A stretch of 64,000 nt of DNA, from assembly GCF_021043395.1 (NCBI RefSeq), contig NZ_JAJNKE010000006.1, positions 1-64,000 on the forward strand, read 5' to 3'. A model generated the notes under the pieces. The model was not told the origin of the DNA, ran no database searches, and saw only the letters and a program-made list of their open reading frames with translations. This document shows positions 38,074 through 49,000 of this stretch, piece by piece (position 1 is the first letter of the stretch; each line of letters begins with the position of its first letter). Source of the stretch: Clostridium guangxiense (lineage in GTDB: Bacteria > Bacillota > Clostridia > Clostridiales > Clostridiaceae). The position numbers were made by a program, and so were the translations under genes.

Positions 38074-40011
38074 ATGAGAAAAGTAAAGAGTAAAAAGGTG
38101 ATAATTATTATTGCTGTACTGGCATTTATAATGAATTTTCCTGGTAATGTTTTAGCAGCAACTACAAGTACAAATACCAATAGCAGCTATCAAGTGATTT
38201 CAGAGAAAAAGAGTACAAACATTGGATACAAGTTAAATACTTCGACTAAAGTAAGGAGGTACTATGCAACTTCTAATTTTGAAGTTACATCTTACAGTGA
38301 TTTGAAAAGTAAAATAGCATATATACTGCAGAACAGAATTACTGACGTTAATCTTCATATAACATATTCATATAATGATGATGTGAATGTATTAACAAAT
38401 CAAATTGACGGGTTATTGGACAATCCTCCTGTTGATGATTATGATTCAGTTTCTGTTACAAGTTGGGATCGAAGTGGAAGTGGATATGATGGTGACTTTA
38501 ATATATCACTTAAATACACTTATGTTGAAGATAAAACGCAGGTCGATTATGTAGATTCTCAGGCTAAGCAAATTTTATCTCAAATTATAAAACCTGGTAT
38601 GAGTGATTTGGAGAAAGAAAAAGCAATACATGATTATATAGTTTTAAATGTAGCTTATGATGAAACCTCACCTGATGAGGATATTAAGTACAGTGATTAT
38701 AATGCTGTCACAAAACATATTGCTGTTTGCGAAGGATATGCACTTTTGACCTATAAAATGCTTACAATTGAAGGTATTGATGCGAGAATAGTTGTAAGTA
38801 ATAATGGACCGGATGAAGTAGGACATGCATGGAATATGGCTAAGATAGGTGGCATTTGGTATCATTTAGATTGTACTTTTGATGATCCAGTTCCAGATGT
38901 AAAGGGCAGAGTAGAATATGATTATTTCAATAAAACTGATTCTGAAATAGCGGCGGATGGTGAACATCAATGGGATAGAACTAAATATCCAGCAGCCAAT
39001 AATGAGTTTGATTCTAATGAAGGTGAAAAGTCTAGTATAAATTCTATATCTTTGAGTAAAGGCATGATACATGTTGAAACTTCGTATACTTCAGATAATA
39101 CAGTTATTAATTTTGCTTTAGTTCATGAAGATGGCAGCGATGCTTCACAAACATATGGAGTGAGTAATCTCATTATGCTGAACAATGCTCCAGTTATTTT
39201 AGAAAATAATTGTGAGAGTGGGTATTTTATTCCAGAATACGTGCCTGAGGGAAATTATAAAATAAAAGTTACAGTAGGTGACGTAACAGCATATTCTAGT
39301 GTTATTTCAGTAAAAAGAGATTCTCAAATAACAGTCAACAATTTTCAAGATGGCTATGTGGGTAATACGTTTAGTTCAACATTAGCAGGGAGTGCATCAG
39401 ATAAAGATGGTATTGAATATTTATCAGTTGGTTTAGAAAATGCTAATGGTGAGTCTTTAGATTTAACTTCAGGAGATATTACAGATAATGGATTTAAAGT
39501 GTTTAGATTAAATTCTGATGGAACTTTTTCACAGGATATCTCTGCACTTAACAAGATAAAAGATGGCAAATATACTATTGTCTTAATAGCTTTTGATTCA
39601 AATGGAATTGAGACTTCAAAGGTGATAAATTTTACAAAGGATTCAACTGCTTATGATTGGCAAAAGATATTGAATGATAAACCATGGAAGACTAAATATA
39701 GCACTTTTACAGAGCTGAATACTCTTATGAATGTGGCAACTACTAAGAAATTTACTGTTAAATTTTCAAGTGATGTTGATTTCAGCACATTAAATAGCTC
39801 TAATGTTCAGGTTGTTGATGCTGAAAGTGGACAGGTAATTTCAAGTACTGTTACTAAACTTACAAGTAATTCAGTGCAAATTGCACCAAATTTAAGTTTA
39901 ACAGCTGGAAGAGTATATTATATTGTTGTTAATAATGATACAGTAAAAGCTGCAAGTGGCAAGAATTTAAAAAATGGTGTTATATGCCCATTTAAGGTTG
40001 CAGATAATTAG
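38074..40011 (+). CDS. secreted transglutaminase-like protein with an Ig-like domain
   Basis: This 645-residue exported protein has a signal peptide ending near residue 29. A transglutaminase-like (papain-fold) domain spans about 165-295, with the catalytic Cys in AVCEGYALLTYKML near residue 215, His in GHAWNMAKIGGIWY near residue 251 and Asp in HLDCTFDDPVP near residue 265. The region 320-540 is beta-rich, and 555-645 is an SbsA_Ig-like domain (KKFTVKFSSDVDFSTLNSSN then VYYIVVNNDTV) as in the cluster at 29615-35800. Such proteins may be peptidases or crosslinkers at the wall. GGGGG stands seven bases before ATG 38074. Domain order supports membership of the same surface module. Confidence 0.85.
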   Translation: MRKVKSKKVIIIIAVLAFIMNFPGNVLAATTSTNTNSSYQVISEKKSTNIGYKLNTSTKVRRYYATSNFEVTSYSDLKSKIAYILQNRITDVNLHITYSYNDDVNVLTNQIDGLLDNPPVDDYDSVSVTSWDRSGSGYDGDFNISLKYTYVEDKTQVDYVDSQAKQILSQIIKPGMSDLEKEKAIHDYIVLNVAYDETSPDEDIKYSDYNAVTKHIAVCEGYALLTYKMLTIEGIDARIVVSNNGPDEVGHAWNMAKIGGIWYHLDCTFDDPVPDVKGRVEYDYFNKTDSEIAADGEHQWDRTKYPAANNEFDSNEGEKSSINSISLSKGMIHVETSYTSDNTVINFALVHEDGSDASQTYGVSNLIMLNNAPVILENNCESGYFIPEYVPEGNYKIKVTVGDVTAYSSVISVKRDSQITVNNFQDGYVGNTFSSTLAGSASDKDGIEYLSVGLENANGESLDLTSGDITDNGFKVFRLNSDGTFSQDISALNKIKDGKYTIVLIAFDSNGIETSKVINFTKDSTAYDWQKILNDKPWKTKYSTFTELNTLMNVATTKKFTVKFSSDVDFSTLNSSNVQVVDAESGQVISSTVTKLTSNSVQIAPNLSLTAGRVYYIVVNNDTVKAASGKNLKNGVICPFKVADN

Positions 40012-40067
40012 TTAGAGACAACTGATAAATTATAAAGGACAAATTTATACTGACAAACTGGAAGTTG

Positions 40068-40278
40068 ATTCAAAGCACAGAGTACAAAGTGCAGAGTACA
40101 GTGAAGGTGGATTTACCTTTCGTTTCTCTCAGGTAAATCTTAGAACTTAATAGTGTCAGCTACGCTGAGCACTATATTTTAAGCGCTTTGCGTGCATTAA
40201 GTTTAAGATTTTTTGTAGCGACAGCGGAGAAAAATCATCCTTCACTGTACTCTGTCCTCTGTACTTTGTACTCTGAGT
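40068..40278. repeat. long intergenic palindromic repeat
   Basis: The copy opens with tandem CAAAGCACAGAGTACAAAGT units and GTGAAGGTGGATTTACC, has GTGTCAGCTACGCTGAGCAC in the middle, and closes with AAAAATCATCCTTCACTGTA and CTCTGTACTTTGTACTCTG. The ends are inverted, as in the copies at 18881 and 20449. The rest of 40012-40351 shows no gene. Confidence 0.75.
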
Positions 40279-40351
40279 TAAATTCCAGTTTAACAGGATG
40301 AATTTGGTATTAGTTATTTTACCTTTTCAAGTTGTCTATCTATAAAAATGT

Positions 40352-40380
40352 TTGACAAAACCAAAATACTATAATATAAT
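40352..40380 (+). promoter_or_regulatory. sigma-A promoter of ileS
   Basis: TTGACA at 40352-40357 and TATAAT at 40375-40380 are separated by 17 bases, a perfect consensus pair. Transcription would start just before the T-box leader. Confidence 0.85.
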
Positions 40381-40399
40381 GCAAGTTGAATTAGAAAAA

Positions 40400-40636
40400 T
40401 TTTGCTAATTGCTGAGAACGGGCAAAGTACTAAAGGAAAATAGTAAAAGAGAGCAGGGTATGGTGTGAAACTGTACTATTAATTTAGGAAAAATCCCCCG
40501 GGAGCTGGAGACTGAAATCACAGTAAGTTTTCTCGTAGTTCTGCGTTAAAGAATAGAGTATTATTGTGCTCGAAATTTAAAACTATTTAGGTGGTATTGC
40601 GAATTTAACTTCGTCCTATTGAGGACGGAGTTTTTT
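40400..40636 (+). promoter_or_regulatory. T-box leader of ileS (specifier ATC, isoleucine)
   Basis: This leader senses uncharged tRNA-Ile and controls termination before ileS. The AGAGAG start of stem I, the purine-rich distal part and the specifier loop GAAATCAC with ATC at 40517-40519 are visible. The T-box sequence AGGTGGTATTGCG lies at 40589-40601. The terminator pairs CTTCGTCCT (40609-40617) with AGGACGGAG (40622-40630), followed by a T run. The specifier codon agrees with the downstream enzyme. The antiterminator bulge and tRNA-Ile acceptor pairing are assumed from the family rather than modelled. Confidence 0.92.
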
Positions 40637-40666
40637 ATTTATACAAAAAAGAAGGGAGATATTTCG

Positions 40667-43600
40667 ATGTATAAAAAAGTTGATGCAGAAAAGTCGTTTG
40701 TCGACATGGAAAAAGATACCCTCAACATGTGGAATGAAAAAGATATTGTTAAAAAGAGTTTTGAATTAAATCAAGATGGAGAATACTTTACTTTTTATGA
40801 TGGACCTCCTACAGCAAATGGAAGACCTCATGTAGGGCATGTTTTAACTAGAGTAATGAAAGATATTATTCCTAGATATAAGGTAATGAGAGGTTATAAA
40901 GTTTTACGAAAAGCAGGCTGGGATACTCACGGACTTCCTGTAGAGCTTGAAATAGAAAAGAAACTTGGAATTTCAGGAAAACCTCAAATCGAAGAATATG
41001 GTGTTGAAAAATTCGTTAAGGAATGTAAAGAAAGTGTATTTTCTTATGTAAGCTTGTGGAAGGATATGTCTGAAAAGCTTGGATTTTGGGTTGACATGGA
41101 TAATCCTTATGTAACATATCACAATGATTATATAGAATCAGTATGGTGGGCACTTAAACAAATGTGGGATAAAGAACTTTTATATAAAGGACATAAAATT
41201 GTTCCATATTGCCCAAGATGCGGAACAGCACTTTCATCACACGAAGTTGCACAAGGATATAAGGATGTAAGAGAAGCTACAGCTTTTGTTAAATTCAAGG
41301 TAAAAGGTGAAGAAAATAAATATATATTAGCATGGACAACTACTCCATGGACACTTCCAAGTAACGTGGCACTTGCAGTAAATAAAAGCTATGATTATGT
41401 TGAAGTTGTAAACAATGGAGATCATTTAATACTTGCAAAGCAGCTTTTAAGTGTGCTAGAAGGAGAATACGAAGTAGTCGATGAATTCAAGGGTGAAAAA
41501 CTTCTTGGAGTTGAATATGAACAGTTATTTAAATATGCAAAGGTTGATAAGAAGGCTTTCTATGTTGTTCATGGAGACTTTGTAACTCTTACAGATGGTA
41601 CTGGAATAGTTCATATAGCACCAGCTTATGGTGAAGACGATAATATTCTTGGAAAGAAAAATGATTTGCCACTTGTGAACTTGGTTGATGCTGAAGGTAA
41701 ATTTGTTGATGCTGTTGAACCTTGGAAAGGTCTATTTGTAAAGAAAGCAGATCCAAAGATTCTTGAGTATATGAAAGAAAATGGAACTTTATATAAATCA
41801 GAAAAGTTCACTCACTCATATCCACACTGCTGGAGATGTGATACACCACTTTTATACTATCCAAAGGACAGCTGGTTTGTAAAAATGACATCTCTTAGAG
41901 ATAAACTTGTTGAGAACAACAACAAAATTCACTGGTATCCAGACAACATAAGAACAGGAAGATTTGGAAAGTTTGTAGAAAATGTAATAGACTGGGGTAT
42001 AAGCAGAGACAGGTACTGGGGTACTCCACTTCCAATATGGGAATGTGAATGTGGTCATAGAGAATGTATAGGCAGCATTGCAGAACTTAAAGAAAAAGGA
42101 ATTAACGTTCCAGATAATATAGAACTTCATAAGCCATATATCGACGAAGTTAAGCTAAAATGTCCAAAGTGCGGAAAACCTATGACAAGACAGCGTGAAG
42201 TTATAGACTGCTGGTTTGATTCAGGATCAATGCCTTTTGCACAGCATCATTATCCATTTGAAAATAAAGAAGTGTTTGAAAAAACTTATCCAGCACAATT
42301 TATTTCAGAAGCTGTCGACCAAACAAGAGGATGGTTCTATACATTACTTGCAATATCAACTGCTATATTTGATAGAAGTTCTTTTGAAAACTGTATAGTT
42401 TTAGGTCACGTACTTGATAAGAATGGTCTTAAAATGTCAAAGCATAAAGGAAATGTTGTAGACCCATTCCAGGTACTTGAGCATGAAGGCGGAGATGCTT
42501 GCAGATGGCATTTCTACACAGCTAGTGCACCATGGCTTCCAACAAGATTTTCAGAAGAGGATGTAGCTGAAACACAAAGAAAGTTTATTGGAACCTTGTG
42601 GAATGTATATTCTTTCTATGTACTTTATGCTGAACTTGATAATTTTAACCCTGAAAAGTATAAAGATTTTGTTTCAGCTAATGTAATGGATAAGTGGATA
42701 ATTTCTAAACTTAACACTTTAATAAAAGAAGTAAGCCATGATCTAGATACCTATGGAATAACTCAAGCTGCTCTTGCAATAGAAGAGTTTGTAGATAGGC
42801 TTTCAAACTGGTATGTAAGAAGAAACAGAGCAAGATATTGGACTACTGAACTTACAGATGATAAGATAGGAGCATATGTAACACTATACAATGTTCTTGT
42901 AACATTATCAAAAGTTTTAGCACCATTTACTCCTTTTGTAACTGAAGAAATTTATCAAAGCCTTGTGGTAAGTATTGATAAAGATGCTGTTTCAAGTATT
43001 CATCTTTGCAAATGGCCAGAATACAATGAAAAGCTTGTTGATAAAGAATTAGAAGGGCACATGGAACTTGCTTATAACATTGTTAAACTTGGAAGAAGTG
43101 CAAGAAATGGAGCTAATATAAAGAACAGGCAGCCATTATTAGAAATGCTTATAAGCACTAAAGCACTTCCAGACTATTATGGAGATATCATAAAAGATGA
43201 ACTTAATGTTAAAAAGGTCGAATTTGGAGCAGATCTTTCAAAATATGTTGAGTTTGAAATAAAACCTAACTTACCTGTACTTGGAAAGTCATATGGAAAA
43301 TTAATTCCAGCAATAAGAAAAACACTTGCTTCAATGAATCAAATGGAACTTGCACAGAAGGTAAACGCTGGAGAAACTGTAAAGACTGATGTAAATGGAA
43401 CAGAGATAGAGTTCAATAGCAGCAATCTTTTAGTTACCATGAGTGGACTTTCCGGCTTCGCTTTTGCAGGTCAAGGAGAAATAGGTGTAGTACTTGAGAC
43501 AACTATAACTCCAGAGCTTAGAGAAGAAGGTTTTGTAAGAGAAATATTAAGCAAAGTTCAAAACATGAGAAAAGAAAGTGGTTTTGAAGTTGCTGATAAA

Positions 43601-43771
43601 ATTACTTTATACGTAGCAGGCAATGAAATGCTTGAAAGTGTTATAAAGAAATTTGAAGATAGCATTAAAAAGGAAACATTAGCATTAGAAGTTGTTTATG
43701 ATGCTGAAAAATCATATACAGAATGTTCTATAAATGGTGAAAAGTTAAATATCTTTGTTGAAAGAAAATAA
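40667..43771 (+). CDS. ileS: isoleucyl-tRNA synthetase
   Basis: This 1034-residue class I synthetase charges tRNA-Ile. GRPHVGHVL near residue 49 is the HIGH signature and LKMSKHKGN near residue 590 the KMSKS signature (final Ser replaced by His). CPRCGTAL near residue 181 is a zinc motif, the editing domain contains [11 protein letters not shown] near residue 225, and RWCDTPLL-type Cys pairs follow. Length and motifs fit the long, eukaryote-like IleS2 group, many members of which tolerate mupirocin. I start at ATG 40667 with GAAGGGAG upstream; the frame continues back into the T-box terminator but has no site there. A T-box precedes it, and the gene is convergent with nothing: ccpA follows on the same strand. 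Confidence 0.95.
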   Translation: MYKKVDAEKSFVDMEKDTLNMWNEKDIVKKSFELNQDGEYFTFYDGPPTANGRPHVGHVLTRVMKDIIPRYKVMRGYKVLRKAGWDTHGLPVELEIEKKLGISGKPQIEEYGVEKFVKECKESVFSYVSLWKDMSEKLGFWVDMDNPYVTYHNDYIESVWWALKQMWDKELLYKGHKIVPYCPRCGTALSSHEVAQGYKDVREATAFVKFKVKGEENKYILAWTTTPWTLPSNVALAVNKSYDYVEVVNNGDHLILAKQLLSVLEGEYEVVDEFKGEKLLGVEYEQLFKYAKVDKKAFYVVHGDFVTLTDGTGIVHIAPAYGEDDNILGKKNDLPLVNLVDAEGKFVDAVEPWKGLFVKKADPKILEYMKENGTLYKSEKFTHSYPHCWRCDTPLLYYPKDSWFVKMTSLRDKLVENNNKIHWYPDNIRTGRFGKFVENVIDWGISRDRYWGTPLPIWECECGHRECIGSIAELKEKGINVPDNIELHKPYIDEVKLKCPKCGKPMTRQREVIDCWFDSGSMPFAQHHYPFENKEVFEKTYPAQFISEAVDQTRGWFYTLLAISTAIFDRSSFENCIVLGHVLDKNGLKMSKHKGNVVDPFQVLEHEGGDACRWHFYTASAPWLPTRFSEEDVAETQRKFIGTLWNVYSFYVLYAELDNFNPEKYKDFVSANVMDKWIISKLNTLIKEVSHDLDTYGITQAALAIEEFVDRLSNWYVRRNRARYWTTELTDDKIGAYVTLYNVLVTLSKVLAPFTPFVTEEIYQSLVVSIDKDAVSSIHLCKWPEYNEKLVDKELEGHMELAYNIVKLGRSARNGANIKNRQPLLEMLISTKALPDYYGDIIKDELNVKKVEFGADLSKYVEFEIKPNLPVLGKSYGKLIPAIRKTLASMNQMELAQKVNAGETVKTDVNGTEIEFNSSNLLVTMSGLSGFAFAGQGEIGVVLETTITPELREEGFVREILSKVQNMRKESGFEVADKITLYVAGNEMLESVIKKFEDSIKKETLALEVVYDAEKSYTECSINGEKLNIFVERK

Positions 43772-43798
43772 AATAATATAAAACATCATATAGTTTAG

Positions 43799-43863
43799 AA
43801 TAGGGAAACAATACTGTGGTTAAAATATTTTGTATAAATCATATTTTGTATTGTTTCCCTATT
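43799..43863. terminator. long inverted repeat after ileS, probable terminator
   Basis: The 15-base arms AATAGGGAAACAATA (43799-43813) and TATTGTTTCCCTATT (43849-43863) are perfect complements around an AT-rich 35-base loop. There is no clean T run beyond, so termination is likely but not certain. Confidence 0.55.
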
Positions 43864-43888
43864 ATGTATAGACAAATAACTAAAAGGT

Positions 43889-43917
43889 TTGCAATTTAAT
43901 AAGAAATATGGTATAAA
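43889..43917 (+). promoter_or_regulatory. possible ccpA promoter
   Basis: TTGCAA at 43889-43894 and TATAAA at 43912-43917 are 17 bases apart. Another TATAAT at 43924-43929 could serve instead. The distance to the gene start is about 75 bases. Confidence 0.4.
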
Positions 43918-43993
43918 AAATAGTATAATAGCTATAATTAGATATATTTGTAATTACAACTGTGTAAAATTGAAATATAGGAGTTGATTAATA

Positions 43994-45001
43994 ATGGCTG
44001 CCTCTATTAAAGATGTTGCTAAAGAAGCGGGAGTATCAATAGCTACGGTTTCAAGAGTTTTGAATGATGTAGATGTTGTAAATGAAGAAACTAAGAAGAA
44101 AGTAATGATTGCAATAAAAAAATTAGATTATAGGCCTAATATAGTTGCTAGAAGTCTAAAAACTCAAAGGACAAGGACAATTGGAATTGTAATACCTGAC
44201 ATATCAAGTCAGTTTTATCCTGAAATTGTAAGGGGAGCTGAAGACGTATCTAATATATACAATTATAATGTAATATTGTGTAATACGGATTTAGATATGG
44301 AAAAAGAAAAAGAATACATAAGAGTACTAAAAGAAAAGATGGTAGATGGTGTTATATACATGAGTAGTTCTCTTGCACCTGAAATAATAACTTTACTTGA
44401 AAATTTAAAGTTACCTACAGTTTTGGTTGAAACTAGTGAAAAAGAAGGGGCAGAAACAGAGTTTTGCAGTGTAACTATTGATAATGAAAAGGCTGCATAT
44501 GAAGCTGTTGACTATCTTATAAAAAAAGGAAATAGGCATATTGCATTTATAGGAGTAAGTCCTAAAGTAGCAAATGCTAGTGCTATAAGATTTGACGGAT
44601 ACAAAAAAGCACTTCAGGAAAATGGCATAGAATTCAATGAAGATTTAATTCAATTTGGAGGACTTAAAGCTATAGATGGAAGCGATGGTATTTCAGCGAT
44701 ATTAAAGAAAGCTAAATTTGATGCTGTTTTCTGTGCTGGAGATGAAATAGCGATGGGAGCCATTAATACCTTAAGGGACAATAACATAAAAGTTCCAGAT
44801 GATGTTGATGTTGTTGGATTTGATAACATATATACTTCTTCAATATTCTACCCAAAGCTTACAACGGTAGAGCAGCCTACTTATGATATGGGCTCTGTTG
44901 GAATGAGAATGCTCATAAAAATAATAAACAAAAAAGAACTCGATCACAAAAAATATATATTACCGCATACTCTCATAGAAAGAGATTCATGTAAAAAATA
45001 A
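43994..45001 (+). CDS. ccpA: LacI-family catabolite control protein A
   Basis: This 335-residue regulator has an N-terminal helix-turn-helix (IKDVAKEAGVSIATVSRVLN at residues 5-24) and a hinge with YRPNIVARSLKTQRT. The C-terminal periplasmic-binding-protein-like core follows. The early core text IGIVIPDISSQFYPEIVRG and the ending DVVGFDNIYTSSIFYPKLTT match CcpA more closely than sugar-specific LacI members. CcpA with HPr-Ser-P binds cre sites and governs carbon catabolite control, including solvent and acid pathways in Clostridium. AGGAG precedes ATG 43994. Its place directly after ileS is, as I recall, shared with C. acetobutylicum. Confidence 0.88.
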   Translation: MAASIKDVAKEAGVSIATVSRVLNDVDVVNEETKKKVMIAIKKLDYRPNIVARSLKTQRTRTIGIVIPDISSQFYPEIVRGAEDVSNIYNYNVILCNTDLDMEKEKEYIRVLKEKMVDGVIYMSSSLAPEIITLLENLKLPTVLVETSEKEGAETEFCSVTIDNEKAAYEAVDYLIKKGNRHIAFIGVSPKVANASAIRFDGYKKALQENGIEFNEDLIQFGGLKAIDGSDGISAILKKAKFDAVFCAGDEIAMGAINTLRDNNIKVPDDVDVVGFDNIYTSSIFYPKLTTVEQPTYDMGSVGMRMLIKIINKKELDHKKYILPHTLIERDSCKK

Positions 45002-45003
45002 GA

Positions 45004-45160
45004 GACTGTCGCACTAAAAGTTCATTCAATAATAATTTATAAATATTGCAAACTAATTTGAGTGAAGGGTTTTAACTAGCAGAGCAAGTTAAAACCCTTC
45101 ACTATAGTTGCTTAATAATATTTGTAAATTACGGTTAAAAATAAATTTAATGCGACAGTC
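45004..45160. repeat. large palindromic element between convergent genes
   Basis: The outer arms GACTGTCGCA (45004-45013) and TGCGACAGTC (45151-45160) are perfect complements, and the inner arms GTGAAGGGTTTTAACT (45062-45077) and AGTTAAAACCCTTCAC (45087-45102) form a perfect 16-base stem. The whole 157 bases can fold into one long hairpin with imperfect middle pairing. It probably ends transcription from both ccpA and the HD-GYP gene, and also resembles a small non-coding repeat (compare 36725). Confidence 0.8.
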
Positions 45161-45169
45161 ACTATTTTT

Positions 45170-45868
45170 TTAGTTTATATTGGATGGAAAACTTCTATCC
45201 ATAACACTCTTTATATCTTTATCTGTCTTTAAAATTTTTATAAAAACGTCTACCATGTCTCCATCAAACTGTGTCCACTTACATTTTTCCAGCTCTGAAG
45301 CTGCCATTTCAATAGAACTAGGGTCCTTATAAGGACGTCTTGAAGTCATTACGTCAAAGGAGTCAGCAATTGTTATTATTTTAGCAAGATAAGGTATTTG
45401 ATCACCAGAAAGTTTGCTTGGATATCCACTTCCATTATATTTTTCATGATGACAAAGCACTAACTTAGCTACGGGTTCTAAATTTTTAATTGACCTTAAA
45501 ATATTATATCCTTTTTGAGGATGGCTTTTTATTATTTTAAATTCACTATCAGTGAGTTTATCTGGCTTTTCTAAAATATTATCCGGAATTCCAAGTTTGC
45601 CAATATCATGGAGCAGCGCAGCTTCTTTTAAAATTATCATATCTTTTTTAGGCAAATTAAGGGCTTTTCCAAGTTTTAGGGCATAAATGCAAACTCTTTC
45701 TGTATGCATGTAGGTTACAGGAGACTTTGCTTCAATAGTGTTGATAAGGCAATTTACCATATGCAGCATATTGTTATGTTCTGTTTTTGATTTATTATAT
45801 GTATAAATTGCAAACATTATAGCTAAAAGTGGAATTATAAATTGCAAGGTAACAGGTTCTAGAAACAT
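45170..45868 (-). CDS. membrane-anchored HD-GYP domain protein
   Basis: This 232-residue protein has an N-terminal membrane segment (about residues 5-22) and a cytoplasmic HD-GYP domain, a family of cyclic-di-GMP phosphodiesterases. HTERVCIYALKLGKAL near residue 55, LLHDIGKLGIPDNIL near residue 87 (the HD pair), HHEKYNGSGYPSKL near residue 140 (the GYP part) and ITIADSFDVMTSRRPYK near residue 167 are all present. It has no sensory domain apart from the anchor. GGAGGG precedes the ATG. It is convergent with ccpA and divergent from the helicase at 46060. Confidence 0.88.
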   Translation of the reverse strand: MFLEPVTLQFIIPLLAIMFAIYTYNKSKTEHNNMLHMVNCLINTIEAKSPVTYMHTERVCIYALKLGKALNLPKKDMIILKEAALLHDIGKLGIPDNILEKPDKLTDSEFKIIKSHPQKGYNILRSIKNLEPVAKLVLCHHEKYNGSGYPSKLSGDQIPYLAKIITIADSFDVMTSRRPYKDPSSIEMAASELEKCKWTQFDGDMVDVFIKILKTDKDIKSVMDRSFPSNIN

Positions 45869-45964
45869 AAATTAGGCCCTCCAGAATTTAAATTGTGGGT
45901 GATACTTGTATCATTATATAAAATTATATAGTTACCATGTTTAAAAATCAATTTAAATATGTAT

Positions 45965-45992
45965 TTGAATAACTAAAAATATATGGTATAAT
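45965..45992 (+). promoter_or_regulatory. possible promoter for the helicase gene
   Basis: TTGAAT at 45965-45970 and TATAAT at 45987-45992 are separated by 16 bases, about 70 bases before the gene start. Confidence 0.45.
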
Positions 45993-46059
45993 GTTATAAG
46001 AATTGGTAAAATAAGGAATAAAGTGTTTGCTATTTTAATATATATGGGGGAATGGGCAT

Positions 46060-49000
46060 ATGGATACTAGAACTAAGGTTAAGGAATTATTTTCTTATCT
46101 TTTAAGTGTTAAAAATATGGATGAAGAGGTAATAAGAAATATAAGTCAATATGATAAATTGTATTGGAAGCAGGAGTTTGAAAACAAAAATGGAGTTATT
46201 TTAAATAATGATGGTGAGGAAGAATGGCTGGCGGTTGGAAAAGAAAATAAAAAACTGTATGATTCCTTTTTTCAATTGTATTTATTAATACAAAAGAATA
46301 GTGAAAACATGGAAATTGTTTGGGGAAATCATATATTGGCATGGAATAAAGGCGATAAGAAAATACTTCATCCCATATTTACAACTAAAATGGAATTGAG
46401 CTTTGATGCGGAAAACGGAAAATTTTTATTAAAGCCATATGATAATAGGACTATTATGGAATTGGACATGCTTAGTGGAATGATTATACCTAACTCGGAC
46501 AAGATAATTGAAATTAAAAACGAATTCGAAAATGGAATTACTGATGTAAGAGATATTAAAAATGTAAAAGAAATTTTATATAAGACAGTTCACTATTTAA
46601 GTGCTGAAATTAATCCAGAAGGAGAAATCAAGGAAAATATTGAGACCTTTAATGAAATTAAGGCAACTGAGTACCCTGTTTTTTATGATGCTTCTTTAAT
46701 TATAGTTAGAAAAACCGATAGCAGACTTTGGAATAAAGAACTAAATAATATAATGGATGTTATTGATTTGGGTTATCCTATACCGCTTCCTATAAAAGCA
46801 TTAGTAGAAACTGAAAAGATGGGGGAAATTGAGGAGGAAAATGAGGAATGGAAAAGTGTTGGTGAAAATTTACTTTTCCCATTACCAGCTAACGAAGAGC
46901 AAAAAGAAGTTGTAAAAAAGTTATGTGATAATTTTGGAGTTGTTGTTCAAGGTCCTCCGGGTACAGGCAAAAGTCATACTATAGTAAACTTAATATGTCA
47001 TCTACTTGCTCATGGCAAAAGAGTACTTGTAACAAGCCAAACTGGACGAGCTCTTAAAGTTTTGTCTGATAAAGTGCCAGAGGAGATAAGACCTCTTTGC
47101 ATGAGCCTTCTTGGAGATGATACAAAATCTTTAAAACAGCTAGATGATTCTGTTAGAAAAATAACTGAAAATTTATCATTAAACCCGGAAGATATAAATA
47201 AAGAAGTAATTCCATTAAAAAAAGAACTTTCAGATTGCAGAATGAAACAAAAAGTACTATATGAAAAAATTAAGGAAGCAGAGTGTATTGAGACTAAGAA
47301 ACTAAATATTAAAGGTCAAATTTATACACTTATGGAAATTGCAAAATGGGTGAGAAAAAATGAGAATGAGCTCAATTGGATTGACGATGAAGTTTCAATG
47401 GATACAGATTGTCCAATCAATGATCAGCAATTTGCTCATTTTATATATCTGCTTAATAGCGTTAATAATAAGGATATAGGCAAAGTAAATAGTGCCCTAA
47501 AAGTTTTTTCTCAGCTTCCTCAATGTGATGAGGTTTGTAGTACTGTTGAAGATTATGTTGAACTTGAAAAGGAGTATTTTAAAAACAAAGAAAATATAAA
47601 AGGATGGTCTCTTCCATATGATGAAAAGGTAGATTACGATAAAGTAATTAATCTGCTTGATAAGGCCGAAGATAGGATGGAATTTATAGAAAAAAGTTGG
47701 CTTAAAGATCTTATGGTTTGTTATTATTCTAGTGAAGTTGAAAGACCGGCAATAAAGCATTTGTATGTTAAATCTTCGGAGTACATACGTCGTCTTTCAG
47801 ATATACAAAGCAGGATAGTATCTCATAAAATAAAAATTTGTGAGGACAAGGATTTTGACAAGTTTGAAGCTGATTTTAAAAATATTTATTCTCATATAAA
47901 ATCAAGTGGCAAGCTAAACAAGCTGTATAAAACACTTCACAGGGAGTACAAATATATCTTTAAGGGATGTCTCGTAGATAATAATACTATTGAATATGGT
48001 GAACAAGCGGAAACTGTAAAGCTTTATTTGGATAAAAAAGATATTGAAAAAGAATTGATGGAACTTTGGAACAGCAACGTTAAAAAGTTTAAAGGAGAAG
48101 AAATCAAGGAATTTGATGCAGACACCTTTGTAAAACTTGAAAGGGAGATTAAAAATCTTGGTGAGGTAGTAAATTGGAACATAAACTATAGAAGCAAAAT
48201 TGTTGACAGTCTTGGGGAGATAACTTTTTTGAGTAATATAGATTGGTATAAGAAGGATACTTATTCTTATTTAAAAAGAGGAATCTTGAGCATTAGAAAC
48301 ATCAAAAATTATGAGAAAGAGAAGACTTACATAAGTGGAGTAACTAAAATGTGTAGAAATACTTATGGGATTGACTGTTTAACGGATGGAATTGATAAGA
48401 AAGATACGCAGAGGATAAAAAAGGCTTATGGCGAAATTCTGCGTTTAAAGGAACTTGTTCCTGCTGTAAAGGAAATAAATATGTTTAAAAATAAACTTGA
48501 AGCAGCTGCACCTCTTTTTACAAGCAAACTTTTAAAGAGCAATAAGAGAGAAGCTTACAAAAATATATCACAAGCTTGGAAATGGAAACAGATGAACGGA
48601 TTTTTAAAGAAAGCCCATAATTTGAGGACAGATATTTTAGAGAAAAACATAGAAAATGAAAAGATAAAAGAAAAAGTTCTTATTAAGGAAATTGTTGCAA
48701 AGAAAGCTTGGTACAATCAAATTGTGAACACAACGGATATTCAAAAAAGAAGTCTTTATGCATGGCTTCAAGCTGTAAAAAGAATCGGCAAGGGGCGTGG
48801 GAAATTTGCACTTAAATATAGAAATATGGCTCAAAGGGAAATGGAAAAGTGTAAAGACTGCATTCCAGTTTGGATAATGCCTTTGAACAAGGTTATAGAA
48901 AATATAAAATTAAATAAAAACTTATTTGATGTGGTTATATTCGATGAAAGTAGTCAAAGTGATATCTTTGGATTGAGTGCACTTATGCGAGGTAAGCGTG

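Noticed and set aside
43994-45001. The regulator as a sugar-operon-specific LacI repressor
   Set aside because: There is no sugar transport or catabolic gene beside it, and the motifs and place after ileS fit CcpA better.
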